Of a DNA stretch of 64,000 bases, positions 34,887 through 44,825 are shown one piece after another. The number at the start of each line of letters is the position of its first letter. The first letter of the stretch is position 1. The position numbers and the translations under genes are program-made. The notes below the pieces were generated by a model. That model ran no database searches. It had not been told where the DNA came from and saw only the letters and a program-made list of their open reading frames with translations. This DNA is from CAIVPM01 sp964615145 (GTDB lineage Bacteria > Bacteroidota > Bacteroidia > Chitinophagales > Chitinophagaceae), in contig CAZTOP010000001.1 in the NCBI GenBank assembly GCA_964615145.1, positions 76,341-140,340 of the forward strand, in the 5' to 3' direction.

Positions 34887-36176
34887 TTATTTTGATTTAC
34901 CATAATCCATTACTAGTTGGCAAAATGCTTTAACCCCCACATCAAGTTTTGAATCATCAATATAGAAGTCTGGGGTGTGATGGCTTGGTGCTTGTTCCAT
35001 AGCAATGTTGGGGTCTCTAGCTCCTAAATAAAAAAAGAAAGCTGGAATATTTTCTCCATAAAATGAGAAATCTTCGGCACCAGTTTCCCATAACCAAGGA
35101 ATCAGATTTTCCTTTCCTCCTGCTGCAATCTGTAAAGATGGTAGGGATTTTTCTACTAGTTTAGGGTTGTTATAAGTAACTAGTGTTTTGTTTTCAAAGT
35201 TTATATCAACAAGTGCACCACTAGCAGCTGCAATATTTGTTGCTGTGGTTCTTATTTTGTCCAAAACGTCTAATCTCATTTTACTATCCAAAGTTCTTAT
35301 AGTGCCTTCCATTGTAGCATCTTCTGGAATAATATTAAATCTAATACCGCTGTTAATTTTTCCAACCGTAATAACTACCGGTGCTTTAACAATGTTTGTT
35401 TGCCTGCTTACAATATTTTGCAAGGCTTGAATAATTTGAGCACTGATAACAATAGGATCGATACTGTTCCAAGGATATGCACCATGACTTTGCTTTCCTT
35501 TAACTTTAATTGTAAATAAATCGGCACTTGCCATAAAAGCCTCTGGTTTATAATATATTTTACCATTATCTCCAAATGATTCTATGTGAATCCCAAAAAC
35601 CGCATCAGGTTTAGGATTTTGTAAACAACCTTCTTTAATCATTAATTTGGCTCCACCTTCTTCACCATTTGGAGCACCTTCTTCGGCAGGTTGAAATAAG
35701 AAAATAACATTGCCAGAAAGTTCACTTTTTAGTTTACATAAAACTGTTGCTGCTCCCATTAACATTGCAATATGAGCATCGTGTCCACAAGCATGCATAA
35801 CATTTACTTTTTGGCTATTGTATGTAGTGCTTACAATTGATTTAAAAGATAAATTGTTTCTTTCTTCAACTGGCAAAGCATCTATATCTGCACGTAAAGC
35901 AATATTAGGTCCGGGTTTGCCAGTTTTTAAAACAGCCATAACTCCAGTTTTGGCAATCTTTTTAGGCTCTAACCCCAAACTTTGTAAATAATTAAAAATC
36001 TTTTCTTGGGTTTTAAATTCTCTGTTTGAGAGTTCAGGATTTTGATGAAAATATCTACGCCACTCGATAACTTTTGGCGAAATTGAATTTAAAATATTGC
36101 TATAATCTCTAGGTTCATTTTGGGCGATGACATTTTGAAAAATGAATATAAATGAAGCGATAAAAAATTTTTTCAT
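34887..36176 (-). CDS. Exported M20-family amidohydrolase
   Basis: Zinc-dependent hydrolase of N-acyl amino acids or dipeptides. After a signal peptide (about residues 1-18, ending VIAQ) come RRYFHQNPELS, ALRADIDALPVEE, MHACGHDAHIAMLMGAA, with a metal-binding cysteine and histidines, and LFQPAEEGAPNGEEGG, containing the catalytic glutamate pair. The dimerisation domain lies in the middle, and HHTPDFYIDD near the end supplies the last metal ligand. Length 429. The substrate is not defined by sequence. Confidence 0.93.
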   Translation of the reverse strand: MKKFFIASFIFIFQNVIAQNEPRDYSNILNSISPKVIEWRRYFHQNPELSNREFKTQEKIFNYLQSLGLEPKKIAKTGVMAVLKTGKPGPNIALRADIDALPVEERNNLSFKSIVSTTYNSQKVNVMHACGHDAHIAMLMGAATVLCKLKSELSGNVIFLFQPAEEGAPNGEEGGAKLMIKEGCLQNPKPDAVFGIHIESFGDNGKIYYKPEAFMASADLFTIKVKGKQSHGAYPWNSIDPIVISAQIIQALQNIVSRQTNIVKAPVVITVGKINSGIRFNIIPEDATMEGTIRTLDSKMRLDVLDKIRTTATNIAAASGALVDINFENKTLVTYNNPKLVEKSLPSLQIAAGGKENLIPWLWETGAEDFSFYGENIPAFFFYLGARDPNIAMEQAPSHHTPDFYIDDSKLDVGVKAFCQLVMDYGKSK

Positions 36177-36333
36177 AAGCTAAAATTAAATATAAATGTA
36201 AGGCTTTTCAAAACTATAAATCACATTATCTTGATGAGTAATCAATTGAATATTTTGCACAAAATGTTGTGGAAAAATTATATTAGGTATAAACAGCACA
36301 CCACATACTTTTACACAGTTAATAGTGTACCAT

Positions 36334-36606
36334 ATGAAATTTAATCAATCAACATTAGATAAATTGGAAGATATACTTTCACAAGGAGAATATAAAGTAA
36401 GATACGAGCGTGGCACTTTTCAAAGTGGTTGGTGTGTTCTTGAAGAGAAAAGAGTAGTAGTGCTTAATAAATTTTTGGATGCTGAGGGTAGAATAAACAC
36501 TTTACTAGATTTAATTCCTCAGCTTAATATCAATTATGACAAACTTACTTTTGAAAGTCAAAAATTATTTGACAGTGTTATATCTAAATCTATCATCATA
36601 GCCTAG
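36334..36606 (+). CDS. Conserved small hypothetical protein
   Basis: 90 residues from the ATG at 36334 (an in-frame GTG at 36325 is less likely). The sequence KFNQSTLDKLEDILSQGEYK, WCVLEEKRVVVLNKFLD and the length look like a soluble alpha/beta protein; I do not recognise a family. It lies 10 bases upstream of the PhnP-like hydrolase, so the two are probably co-translated. Confidence 0.7.
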   Translation: MKFNQSTLDKLEDILSQGEYKVRYERGTFQSGWCVLEEKRVVVLNKFLDAEGRINTLLDLIPQLNINYDKLTFESQKLFDSVISKSIIIA

Positions 36607-36616
36607 TATTGTTACA

Positions 36617-37393
36617 TTGCAACAAACACCTATTCAAATCACATTCCTTGGAACAGGCACTAGCAGTGGTGTTCCTATGATTGGATGCAATTGCAATGTT
36701 TGTAAATCAGATAATAAAAAAGATAAACGACTTAGAAGTAGTATTTTAATTTCTTCAAAAACAACTACGATAGTTATTGATACAACTCCCGATTTCAGGT
36801 ATCAAATGTTAAGAACTAACACCAGCAAATTAGATGCTGTAGTTTTTACACACCCTCATAAAGATCATCTTTCCGGTTTAGATGATGTAAGAGCTTTTAA
36901 CTTTTTTAGTGGAAACCCAATGCCACTTTACGCAAACGAGCTAACTGCAACAGAAATTAGAAAAGATATGCACTATGCTTTTGCAGAAAAAAAATATCCC
37001 GGAGTACCCAATTTAATTATTCATGATATCGATAACGAAAAGTTCATCATTGGTGACATTGAGTTACAACCTATAAAAGTGTGGCATTTTAAAATGCCTG
37101 TACTTGGTTTTAGGATTGGAGATTTTACTTACATTACTGATGCCAATAGTATTGATGTTAAAGAAAAAGAAAAGATTGTTGGTAGCAAAATTCTTGTATT
37201 AAATGCTTTAAGAAAAGAGAAACATATTTCTCATTTTACATTATCTGAAGCCATAGATTTGGCAACAGAATTAAATGTTCCAGAAGTTTATTTTACGCAT
37301 ATCAGTCATCAATTAGGAAAACATATCGATGTAAATACAGATTTGCCAGAAAATATGAAACTTGCTTTCGATGGTTTGCAGCTAAAAATATAA
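36617..37393 (+). CDS. PhnP-like metallo-beta-lactamase-fold hydrolase, TTG start
   Basis: 258 residues with the metal motif THPHKDHLSG (His79, His81, Asp83, His84) and later HISHQLGKH. The N-terminal GTGTSSGVP and the cysteine group GCNCNVCKS (Cys24, Cys26, Cys29), which binds a structural zinc, are PhnP-type features of phosphodiesterases. No ATG precedes the first conserved strand; the frame opens at a TAG (36599-36601) and TTG at 36617 is the best start. Confidence 0.9.
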   Translation: MQQTPIQITFLGTGTSSGVPMIGCNCNVCKSDNKKDKRLRSSILISSKTTTIVIDTTPDFRYQMLRTNTSKLDAVVFTHPHKDHLSGLDDVRAFNFFSGNPMPLYANELTATEIRKDMHYAFAEKKYPGVPNLIIHDIDNEKFIIGDIELQPIKVWHFKMPVLGFRIGDFTYITDANSIDVKEKEKIVGSKILVLNALRKEKHISHFTLSEAIDLATELNVPEVYFTHISHQLGKHIDVNTDLPENMKLAFDGLQLKI

Positions 37394-37454
37394 TTTGTAA
37401 TATATTGTTGTTGAATTAAATAGCTGCTTAAATTCGTTGTCAAAATTTTTGATA

Positions 37455-38381
37455 ATGAAGAAAATACTTCAAGACTATTTTACTTTTTCAAGAAAAGAAA
37501 CTTTTGCTGCTCTCTTTATTGTAGTTCTAATTATAATTTTTTTAGCACTGCCATACTTTGTTCAGTATCAAAAAAAGGATAAACCTATTAACCCAGAACT
37601 TGCCAAAATAATTGTGTCGAACATAAGTAATAAAGACACTAATGAAGTTGACGATTTCACAGAAGCTAAATCTAATTTTTCAAAATATAATAGCAACTAT
37701 ACCAATACTAAAAATTACACCATAACACCCTTTGAATTTGACCCCAACACTTTAAATGAAGATGGGTGGCATAAACTTGGTTTGCCTGAAAAAACGATTA
37801 AAACTATTCTTAATTATTTGGGCAAGGGAGGGAGATTTAAAACAGCCAGCGATATAAGAAAAATATGGGGATTAAAGAAAGAGGATGCTGATGTTTTAGT
37901 ACCCTATATTACTATAAATTCAAAACAAAATGAGAATAAATTCAGCCAAAGTTATAATAATAAAAACTACGCCAAAGCAACCCCAAAAATTATCGATATA
38001 AATGCTGCAAGCATCGATGAATTTAAGCAACTACCTGCAGTTGGAAATACTGCTTACAAGATTGTAAAATATCGCGAAAAATTAGGAGGATTTATCAGTA
38101 TTTCACAAATCAAAGAAACGTATGGATTAACAGATTCTGTATATGATGCAATACTCCCTTTTTTAAATCTTTCAACAACTAATATTCAAAAACTGAACAT
38201 CAACACTTCGAGCGATTTTGATTTAGCAAAGCATCCATATATATCTAATGATATAGCTAAAGCTATTGCAATCTATAGAAAACAACATGGCAATTTTACT
38301 AAGATAGATGATATAAGAAAAATAGTATTCATTAATCAAGTAACCTATCAAAAAATGGCACCATATATTACTGTTGAATAA
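37455..38381 (+). CDS. Membrane-anchored helix-hairpin-helix (ComEA-like) protein
   Basis: 308 residues. An N-terminal helix (about 15-38) anchors it to the membrane, and three helix-hairpin-helix units follow (FEFDPNTLNEDGWHKLGL, IDINAASIDEFKQLPAVGNT, LNINTSSDFDLAKHPYIS). Such domains bind DNA without sequence specificity, so a role in DNA uptake or handling is possible, though many Bacteroidota carry such proteins without known competence. An upstream TTG at 37437 is less likely. It converges with the next gene, overlapping it by 14 bases. Confidence 0.85.
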   Translation: MKKILQDYFTFSRKETFAALFIVVLIIIFLALPYFVQYQKKDKPINPELAKIIVSNISNKDTNEVDDFTEAKSNFSKYNSNYTNTKNYTITPFEFDPNTLNEDGWHKLGLPEKTIKTILNYLGKGGRFKTASDIRKIWGLKKEDADVLVPYITINSKQNENKFSQSYNNKNYAKATPKIIDINAASIDEFKQLPAVGNTAYKIVKYREKLGGFISISQIKETYGLTDSVYDAILPFLNLSTTNIQKLNINTSSDFDLAKHPYISNDIAKAIAIYRKQHGNFTKIDDIRKIVFINQVTYQKMAPYITVE

Positions 38382-39147
38382 ACAACTTTGCTTCTTGCTT
38401 GGTATTGTGTAAACTAAGCGTAGCAGCTATTACAGAATAAGCAGGTGCAAGTAGCCAACCTATTATAGGTACCAAGTGCATTAAATAAAAAATAATGCCA
38501 TTTCCAATAGCCAAACCTTTATGGTGACTAATAAAAAAAATGCTTTCTGATGTTGTTTTTTTATTTCTTTCCATGCTATAATCGAGCATGCTAAAACCAT
38601 AATAATAACATTCAACCAAAATAGTTATTAGTGGTGTGGCTAAACCAACAATTGGGATGAACGCAATTAATAAAATAGAGAACATATAAACTGTTTGCCA
38701 AATGGAATTTCTGAGTGCAATACGAATACCGCGAATGATATCTGTAAGCAATTGCTTCAGACTAAAAGGGAACTCCCTTTTGGCGATGATAGCTTCGGTT
38801 TTTTCACTTAAATATGCAAAAATTGGAGATCCAATAATTAAAAATAAATATTTAAAAAGCGAGAAATAAAGTAACATTTGGATCATCCATAAAATGATAC
38901 CACCTAGTGTAAAAAAGAATCCTAAAAAACTACTTTGCATTCTTTCTAGCCAATCTTTCAAGCCAACTTTTAGGGTTAACCACTCTATGAATCCATTGGC
39001 TGTTTTTGAAAAATAGTAAATGCTAATAGTAAATAAAATGGTGTAAATAATACCTGGAATCAATATCCACTTCCATAATTTATTTTCTTTGATAAATTGG
39101 TGTGCTTTAAAATAAGATTGTATTGATATAATGATTTCTTTAAGCAA
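38368..39147 (-). CDS. EI24/CysZ-like membrane protein, TTG start
   Basis: 259 residues with about six membrane helices. GSPIFAYLSEKTEAI near residue 105 and the LLTDIIRGIRIALRNSI amphipathic segment are typical of the EI24 domain (CysZ-type). CysZ takes up sulfate in enteric bacteria; whether this homologue does is unknown. No ATG is available before the first helix; the TTG at 39147 is preceded by a clear -7 element (39166-39173). Confidence 0.8.
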   Translation of the reverse strand: MLKEIIISIQSYFKAHQFIKENKLWKWILIPGIIYTILFTISIYYFSKTANGFIEWLTLKVGLKDWLERMQSSFLGFFFTLGGIILWMIQMLLYFSLFKYLFLIIGSPIFAYLSEKTEAIIAKREFPFSLKQLLTDIIRGIRIALRNSIWQTVYMFSILLIAFIPIVGLATPLITILVECYYYGFSMLDYSMERNKKTTSESIFFISHHKGLAIGNGIIFYLMHLVPIIGWLLAPAYSVIAATLSLHNTKQEAKLFIQQ

Positions 39148-39165
39148 TTGTTGTATGTTGTGCTA

Positions 39166-39173
39166 CAAATGTA
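39166..39173 (-). promoter_or_regulatory. -7 element for the EI24-like gene
   Basis: TACATTTG on the minus strand, an exact match, 18 bases before the TTG start; it supports that start. Confidence 0.5.
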
Positions 39174-39203
39174 AGTTTATTGATTTCTATTTTAAAAATG
39201 TTA

Positions 39204-40598
39204 TTAGTCAAATATTTTGCCTGCATTCAAAATATTGTTTGGATCAAAAGCTTTTTTTATGGCTCTCATAATTTGAATATTGGGCGTGTCGCATATTATG
39301 TCTATATATGGTTTTTGAATTAATCCAACACCGTGTTCACCAGTAACCACACCACCTAAGTCTTTTACTATATTAAACAATTCTCGTAAAATACCAGTCA
39401 TTTCATCATTTCCGTGACTATTTTTTATTGTGGGATGATTGATACGAATATGTAAATTCCCGTCGCCAGCGTGGCCATAACAAACAGCATGAAATCCATA
39501 TCGGGTACCCAATTCTTTAACACCTTTAATTAATTTGGGTAACTCGGCTCTTGGAACTACAGTATCTTCTTCAATCGTGTATCCTACAGATTTTACAGCT
39601 TCTGCACATCTTCTTCTCAATTTCCACAATTCCTCTTTTTGGGTTGAGTCATCGGCAAAAAAAACTTCGCCACCTTCATACTTCACCATCAATTCTGCAA
39701 TTTCTTCTATTTCGTTCATCAACACATCAACATTATTTCCATCTACTTCTATAATCAAGTGTGCAGCAATATCATCATTCACTGGTACTGCAAAGCTATC
39801 TACCATTTTACTTACAATTTTTAGTGCATCAATTTCCACTAATTCTAAAGCACTAGGAGTAAAGCCTGCACGAAATATAGCACTCACGGCTTCGCTTGCT
39901 TTTTCTAAAGATGCAAATGGAACAAGCATTAATAAGTCAAACTTTGGTAATGGAATTAAACGAAGAACAATTTTTGTAACAATGCCAAGGGTTCCTTCGC
40001 TGCCAACCATTAATTGTGTGAGGTTATATCCTGTTACATTTTTCAACACATTTGCACCAGTCCAAATAATTTCTCCAGTTGGTAATACAACTTCTAAATT
40101 CAATACATAGTCCTTTACAACACCATATTTAACAGCTTTAGGACCGCCACTATTTTCTGCAATATTACCACCAATAAAGCAAGAGCCTTTACTACTTGGG
40201 TCTGGAGGATAAAACAGACCAACTTCTTTAACAGTATTTTGTAAAACCTCAGTAATAACGCCAGGTTCAGTAGTTACTTGTAAGTTTCTTTCATCAAGAT
40301 GTATAATTTTATTCATTCTTTCGGTGCTGATTAAAACACCTCCTAAGTGTGGTAATGCACCACCGCTTAAACCTGTTCCTGCTCCACGAGGAGTAACAGG
40401 CAATACATCTTTATTGCAAATTTTCAGAATAGCCGAAATTTCTTCTGCAGTTTTAGGTTTAACAACAACTTCTGGGGTAAATTGTAGTTTTTCTGTTTCA
40501 TCTCTGCTAAAAAAATCCAATGTTTCATCATCAACAAAAACATAAGGTTCTCCAATTATATTTTTAAATGCTAGTATGTGTTCGGTTGTAACTTTCAT
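39204..40598 (-). CDS. GlcD-like FAD-linked oxidase
   Basis: Oxidises a 2-hydroxy acid such as glycolate or D-lactate using FAD. The 464 residues contain the PCMH-type FAD domain (VTPRGAGTGLSGGALPH near residue 70, GSEGTLGIVTKIVLRLIPLP near 200) and the C-terminal oxidase domain with CYGHAGDGNLHIRINH and VVTGEHGVGLIQKP, whose histidines bind metal. No glcE or glcF partner is adjacent, so it may be a single-subunit D-lactate dehydrogenase-like enzyme. Confidence 0.92.
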   Translation of the reverse strand: MKVTTEHILAFKNIIGEPYVFVDDETLDFFSRDETEKLQFTPEVVVKPKTAEEISAILKICNKDVLPVTPRGAGTGLSGGALPHLGGVLISTERMNKIIHLDERNLQVTTEPGVITEVLQNTVKEVGLFYPPDPSSKGSCFIGGNIAENSGGPKAVKYGVVKDYVLNLEVVLPTGEIIWTGANVLKNVTGYNLTQLMVGSEGTLGIVTKIVLRLIPLPKFDLLMLVPFASLEKASEAVSAIFRAGFTPSALELVEIDALKIVSKMVDSFAVPVNDDIAAHLIIEVDGNNVDVLMNEIEEIAELMVKYEGGEVFFADDSTQKEELWKLRRRCAEAVKSVGYTIEEDTVVPRAELPKLIKGVKELGTRYGFHAVCYGHAGDGNLHIRINHPTIKNSHGNDEMTGILRELFNIVKDLGGVVTGEHGVGLIQKPYIDIICDTPNIQIMRAIKKAFDPNNILNAGKIFD

Positions 40599-40612
40599 TT
40601 GATTGCTTTGGG

Positions 40613-40620
40613 CAAAAATA
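40613..40620 (-). promoter_or_regulatory. -7 element for the GlcD-like gene
   Basis: TATTTTTG on the minus strand, an exact match, 14 bases before the ATG. It lies in the 36-base gap after the thioesterase gene. Confidence 0.45.
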
Positions 40621-40634
40621 AAGGTTCAACGCTA

Positions 40635-41069
40635 TCATAGATTGCTAAATTTATCAATTGCAGCTGCAGGTACTGGAGCTACTTTTCTGGCATTATAGTC
40701 AAAACATAAAATGCCTGTTTTAGCTTTGGCAGCTATTTGTTTGCCCGATTCATTAATCTTTTCAACCAAATACAATAAATCAAAACCAACTCTCGATAAT
40801 CCATTTATAGCAACAGAAATTTCAACAGAATCTCCATAAAACAGCTCTGATTTATATTCAAGTGCAGCATCTATCATAATAACTCCCAAGCCTTCAAAAT
40901 CAGTTTCGGTGTAGCCGTAGTGTTTAAAAAATTGTAATCTCGCTTCTTGAATTAAAGATAAAAAGCTATCATTACCAACGTGTCCACCATAATTAATATC
41001 TGTAATTCTAATTGGAATAATGGTGCTGAATTTAAAAGTTTCTGGTATGTTTATTTTTACTCTTTCCAT
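40635..41069 (-). CDS. YbgC-like acyl-CoA thioesterase (hotdog fold)
   Basis: 144 residues; RITDINYGGHVGNDSFLSLIQEAR contains the hotdog-fold active region with its aspartate, and YKSELFYGDSVEISV follows. It hydrolyses short-chain acyl-CoA or acyl-ACP by family analogy. The sequence TAGCTTTA ends four bases before the ATG and is a one-mismatch -7 element. Confidence 0.85.
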   Translation of the reverse strand: MERVKINIPETFKFSTIIPIRITDINYGGHVGNDSFLSLIQEARLQFFKHYGYTETDFEGLGVIMIDAALEYKSELFYGDSVEISVAINGLSRVGFDLLYLVEKINESGKQIAAKAKTGILCFDYNARKVAPVPAAAIDKFSNL

Positions 41070-41111
41070 TGTGTAAAGCTATTGGATAGGAATATAATCG
41101 ATTAAAAAAAA

Positions 41112-41143
41112 TTTGGTTTATATCATAAACTAATTTACGTTTG
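41112..41143 (+). promoter_or_regulatory. Promoter of the 41-45 kb receptor cluster
   Basis: TTTG at 41112-41115 and TACGTTTG at 41136-41143 are exact -33 and -7 matches with 20 bases between, 20 bases before the ATG at 41164. Confidence 0.75.
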
Positions 41144-41163
41144 TTTTTTCAACCACTACTACA

Positions 41164-43383
41164 ATGAAAAAATTTCTATTACTACTTTCATTTTTTTTTA
41201 CAACCTCTTTTGTTTTCTCACAAACAAAAATTACTGGAACTGCAAAAGATCAGCGTGGCAGAAAGCTAATAGCTGCAAGTGTTACACTTAAAAATACCTA
41301 TGATGGTGCAGTTACAGATTCTTTTGGGAATTTTTCATTTAAAACATTTGAAAAAGGAACATTTGTAATTGAAGTAAAAATGACTGACCATAAAACTGTA
41401 GAGCAAAATATTTTAATTGGAAAAGAGCCTATAGTGTTAGATTTTATTTTAAAGGAAGAAGTAAGTGAGCTGAAAGCGGTAACAGTAACAGCTGGTTCAT
41501 TTGAAGCAGGAGATAAAAAAAGAGCCTCAACCGTTTTAAGTTCATTGGATATTGTCACTACTGCAAATGCAAATGCTGATATTACCAGTGCTGTAAAAAC
41601 CTTGCCTGGAGCACAACAAGTGGGAGAACAGGAAGGGTTATTTGTACGTGGTGGAGCTGGTTACGAAACAAAACAATTTATTGATGGAACGTATGTAAAT
41701 AATCCTTTCTTTTCTGGAGCACAAGATATTGCTACACGTGGTAGATTTTCTCCATTTTTATTTAAAGGAACGGTATTTAGTACAGGTGGTTATTCTGCAT
41801 TATATGGTCAAGCATTATCATCTGCTCTAATACTTGAAAGTATTGATTTGCCTGAGCGTTCTGAGGTGGATGCTTCCATTTCATCTGTTTTTGTGGGTCT
41901 TGGAACACAGCAATTATCTAAAAACAAAAAATCGTCATATGGCTTTAATTATGGCTACACAAATGTTGGTTTATATTTCAATTTAATTAAGCAAAAACCA
42001 GATTATTTTACTGTGCCTGCATTTCATAGTTTGGAAGGAAATTTTAGATTTAAAACTAAGAAAGGAATGGTGAAATTTTATAGCAGTTTTAATTCGCAAG
42101 AATTAGGATTAAGAAGACCCAATATTGATGATGATAATTTAAAAAACGCTTTTGGGTTGAAAAATACTAACTGGTATAACAATATTAGTTGGAAAGAAAA
42201 TTTAGGGAATGGCTGGAAAATGAACTGGGCTGGAAGTTTCAGTACAAATAAGGATGATATTTTTTCACAAATTCAGGATCAAAATAACCAATATTTTGTT
42301 ACGGGTTTAAGCTATATCGATAACAATAATTTTACATTATTGCAAACGCAAAATGTATCTCAAATTAAATCTGTATTTGAAAAACGATTGCAAGGCATCA
42401 GTGTTTTAAGATTTGGAAGTGAATATTGGCATAGCTACACAAAAGCAAAATATTCAAATTATACAAGTACATTAAATGATGATTTTGTTGCAGGTTTTGC
42501 AGAAACAGATTTATATATTACCAACGGACTTGCTGCAAAAATTGGAGCTAGAATTGAACATTCTTCAATAATAAATAAATGGAATGTCGCTCCAAGGATT
42601 TCGTTTGCATATAAAACAGGAAAAGATGCTCAAATGAGTTTTGCTTATGGCGATTTTTATCAAAAGCCAGAAAATACATATTTATATGTAACGAAAAATT
42701 TTGAATATACCAAGGCTACACACTTTATTGCGAATTATTCTAAAATAGATGCAACGCACACTTTTAGAGTTGAAGCTTTTTATAAAAAATATCAAAATTT
42801 AGTTAAAACTTATCCAAACTATAATAATGATGGAAATGGCTATGCACAGGGTATTGAGCTGTTTTGGAGAGATAAAAAAACATTTAAAAATGTTGATTAT
42901 TGGTTTAGCTATTCTTACTTAGATACCAAAAGAAATTTTAATAATTATCCTACAGAATTACAACCAACTTTTGCAGCTAACCATACTGCAAGCCTTGTAG
43001 CAAAAAGGTTTGTTATGAAATGGAAGACTGGTTTTAATTTTACTTACAGTTATGCAACAGGGCGACCATATTATAATTTTCAAAATCCAACAGGTACGAA
43101 ATATGAAATTAAAGATGAAGGAAAAACAATTGATTACAATACACTCAGTTTTAGCATAAATTATTTGCCAAATCTCGGAAAACAAAATACAAAAACTTTT
43201 ATTGTATGGGTACTAAGTGCAACTAATATTTTAAACCAAAACCAAATATTTGGTTATAACTATTCATACAATGGAAATATTAAACAAGCTATTACACCAC
43301 CAGCTCAGCAATTTTTTTTCCTTGGATGTTTTATAAGTTGGGGTGTTGATAGAAGCCAAGATGCAATTAATAATAATTTATAA
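41164..43383 (+). CDS. TonB-dependent receptor with carboxypeptidase-like N-terminal domain
   Basis: Outer-membrane active transporter of 739 residues. Signal peptide about 1-19 (ending VFSQ), carboxypeptidase-regulatory-like domain about 20-105, plug domain with LPGAQQVGEQEGLFVRGGAGYETKQF-type sequence near 145-170, then the barrel. It is shorter than SusC proteins and has no SusD partner, so it is more likely a metal-chelate or cofactor receptor (inference). It heads a run of four same-strand genes. Confidence 0.93.
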   Translation: MKKFLLLLSFFFTTSFVFSQTKITGTAKDQRGRKLIAASVTLKNTYDGAVTDSFGNFSFKTFEKGTFVIEVKMTDHKTVEQNILIGKEPIVLDFILKEEVSELKAVTVTAGSFEAGDKKRASTVLSSLDIVTTANANADITSAVKTLPGAQQVGEQEGLFVRGGAGYETKQFIDGTYVNNPFFSGAQDIATRGRFSPFLFKGTVFSTGGYSALYGQALSSALILESIDLPERSEVDASISSVFVGLGTQQLSKNKKSSYGFNYGYTNVGLYFNLIKQKPDYFTVPAFHSLEGNFRFKTKKGMVKFYSSFNSQELGLRRPNIDDDNLKNAFGLKNTNWYNNISWKENLGNGWKMNWAGSFSTNKDDIFSQIQDQNNQYFVTGLSYIDNNNFTLLQTQNVSQIKSVFEKRLQGISVLRFGSEYWHSYTKAKYSNYTSTLNDDFVAGFAETDLYITNGLAAKIGARIEHSSIINKWNVAPRISFAYKTGKDAQMSFAYGDFYQKPENTYLYVTKNFEYTKATHFIANYSKIDATHTFRVEAFYKKYQNLVKTYPNYNNDGNGYAQGIELFWRDKKTFKNVDYWFSYSYLDTKRNFNNYPTELQPTFAANHTASLVAKRFVMKWKTGFNFTYSYATGRPYYNFQNPTGTKYEIKDEGKTIDYNTLSFSINYLPNLGKQNTKTFIVWVLSATNILNQNQIFGYNYSYNGNIKQAITPPAQQFFFLGCFISWGVDRSQDAINNNL

Positions 43384-43431
43384 TACACACAAATTTTAAC
43401 CAAAAACAAGTCCCAAATAGGGCAATAAAAA

Positions 43432-44064
43432 ATGAAAAAAATAATCATCCTTTCCTTTCTGTTAGTGAACACAATGTTTGCAGCATTTAGTCAAAATGAA
43501 AAATTTACTGCTGCTATGGCAGCAACTTTAGAACAAATGAAAGCTGCAAAAACGAGTGAAGAAACAGCCGAGGTTGCTGCAAAATTTGAACGTATTGCAG
43601 ATGCAGAAAAAACACAGTGGCTGCCTTATTATTATGCTGCATTAATTAAAGCTAGAGTTGCCTTTGAAGCAAAAGACAAAGATAAAGCTGCAGATGAAGC
43701 AACTGCTTTGCTAGATAAAGCTGCAGCACTGGAAAAAGATAATAGTGAAATTTATTGTGTTAGAGCAACTATTTGTTATGCACACATGATGGTTGATCCT
43801 ATGACACGTTGGATGCAATATGGTGCAGATGCAACAAAGAATTTAGATGCAGCAATAAAAGCAGATGCTACAAATCCAAGACCCATTATTCTAAAAGCTA
43901 ATTCTTTAAAAAATACACATGAGCAATTTGGTGGCGGTTGTGCTACAGCAAAGCCATTGGCAGAAAAAGCTGCAAAATTGTTAGCTGATTTTAAACCTTT
44001 ATCACCATTACATCCTACTTGGGGAAAAGAAGCAATTGACCAAATATTAGAAAGTTGTAAATAG
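43432..44064 (+). CDS. Exported helical-repeat protein
   Basis: 210 residues with a signal peptide of about 20 residues (ending AFSQ). The mature part is alanine- and lysine-rich helices (KVAFEAKDKDKAADEATALL, LDAAIKADATNPRPIILKANSL) like tetratricopeptide repeats. It is 48 bases after the receptor gene and probably co-transcribed with it. Function unknown; it may be a periplasmic partner of the receptor. Confidence 0.8.
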   Translation: MKKIIILSFLLVNTMFAAFSQNEKFTAAMAATLEQMKAAKTSEETAEVAAKFERIADAEKTQWLPYYYAALIKARVAFEAKDKDKAADEATALLDKAAALEKDNSEIYCVRATICYAHMMVDPMTRWMQYGADATKNLDAAIKADATNPRPIILKANSLKNTHEQFGGGCATAKPLAEKAAKLLADFKPLSPLHPTWGKEAIDQILESCK

Positions 44065-44078
44065 CTTATTGTTTCAAA

Positions 44079-44115
44079 GACACATAAATATACCAAGTAT
44101 TTTTATGTGTCGTTG
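44079..44115 (+). terminator. Hairpin after the repeat-protein gene
   Basis: GACACATAAATATA (44079-44092) pairs with 44098-44111 in 13 of 14 positions around CCAAG, followed by GTTGTATTTT. It is an imperfect terminator that would partly separate the receptor pair from the two genes that follow. Confidence 0.6.
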
Positions 44116-44141
44116 TATTTTACCTAGCAAAAACTATCTCA

Positions 44142-44825
44142 ATGCAAGAGTATAAACCAATGACAGAGCAAGAAAGCTTGGATATTATTCACTCTATGAT
44201 ACAAAAAGCTAAAGGCAATTTTCACGAAACTGGTGCAAGTGCAATTTTGTGGGGAAGCATCATTGCATTTTGTGGCATTTTTAATTTCTTAGAATTTCAG
44301 TTTAAATTTTCATTCAATGTGGATGTTTGGTTATTGACATTGTTGGGATTTGTTCCTCAAATTTATATTTCTATAAAAGAAAGAAAAAATAAATTGGTTA
44401 AAACTGATATTGAAGAAGCAATCAATGCTGTGTGGATTGTTTATGGTATTAGCGTTTTTTGCTTATTTTTTTATTGGAATTTGGCTCCAAATGCTGCTGT
44501 AAACATTCTCAAAAGTAATAATATTGAATTACTTGAGAGGAATACAATTACAGGTGTAACTGAAAAATGGCATTTGAAAATTTTTAGTCAAGTTTCGCTT
44601 CTAATCTTATTGTATGGTATTCCAACATTGACTACTGGTATTGCAAGAAAATTTAAGCCAATGATTTTTGGTGGTATTCTTTGCTACATTTTTTTCTTTA
44701 TTTCTCTTTTTACAGAAACCAAGTGGGACTTGCTTTTGAATGGTTTTGCTGGTATTTTTTGTTGGTTAATTCCTGGTATTATACTTCGAAAAAACTATCT
44801 AAAATCTAAAACTCAAAATGTTTAA
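44142..44825 (+). CDS. Hypothetical multi-pass membrane protein
   Basis: 227 residues with about six hydrophobic segments (SAILWGSIIAFCGIFNFL, LLTLLGFVPQIYI, AVWIVYGISVFCLFFYW and three more toward the C-terminus). I do not recognise the family. The downstream regulator overlaps its 3' end by 8 bases, so the two are translationally coupled, which suggests that one acts with or on the other. A second in-frame ATG at 44160 is an alternative start. Confidence 0.75.
   Translation: MQEYKPMTEQESLDIIHSMIQKAKGNFHETGASAILWGSIIAFCGIFNFLEFQFKFSFNVDVWLLTLLGFVPQIYISIKERKNKLVKTDIEEAINAVWIVYGISVFCLFFYWNLAPNAAVNILKSNNIELLERNTITGVTEKWHLKIFSQVSLLILLYGIPTLTTGIARKFKPMIFGGILCYIFFFISLFTETKWDLLLNGFAGIFCWLIPGIILRKNYLKSKTQNV

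Noticed and set aside
39535..40110. 191-residue plus-strand frame over the GlcD-like gene
   Set aside because: It is antisense to a complete FAD oxidase with all motifs and has no promoter or family feature of its own.
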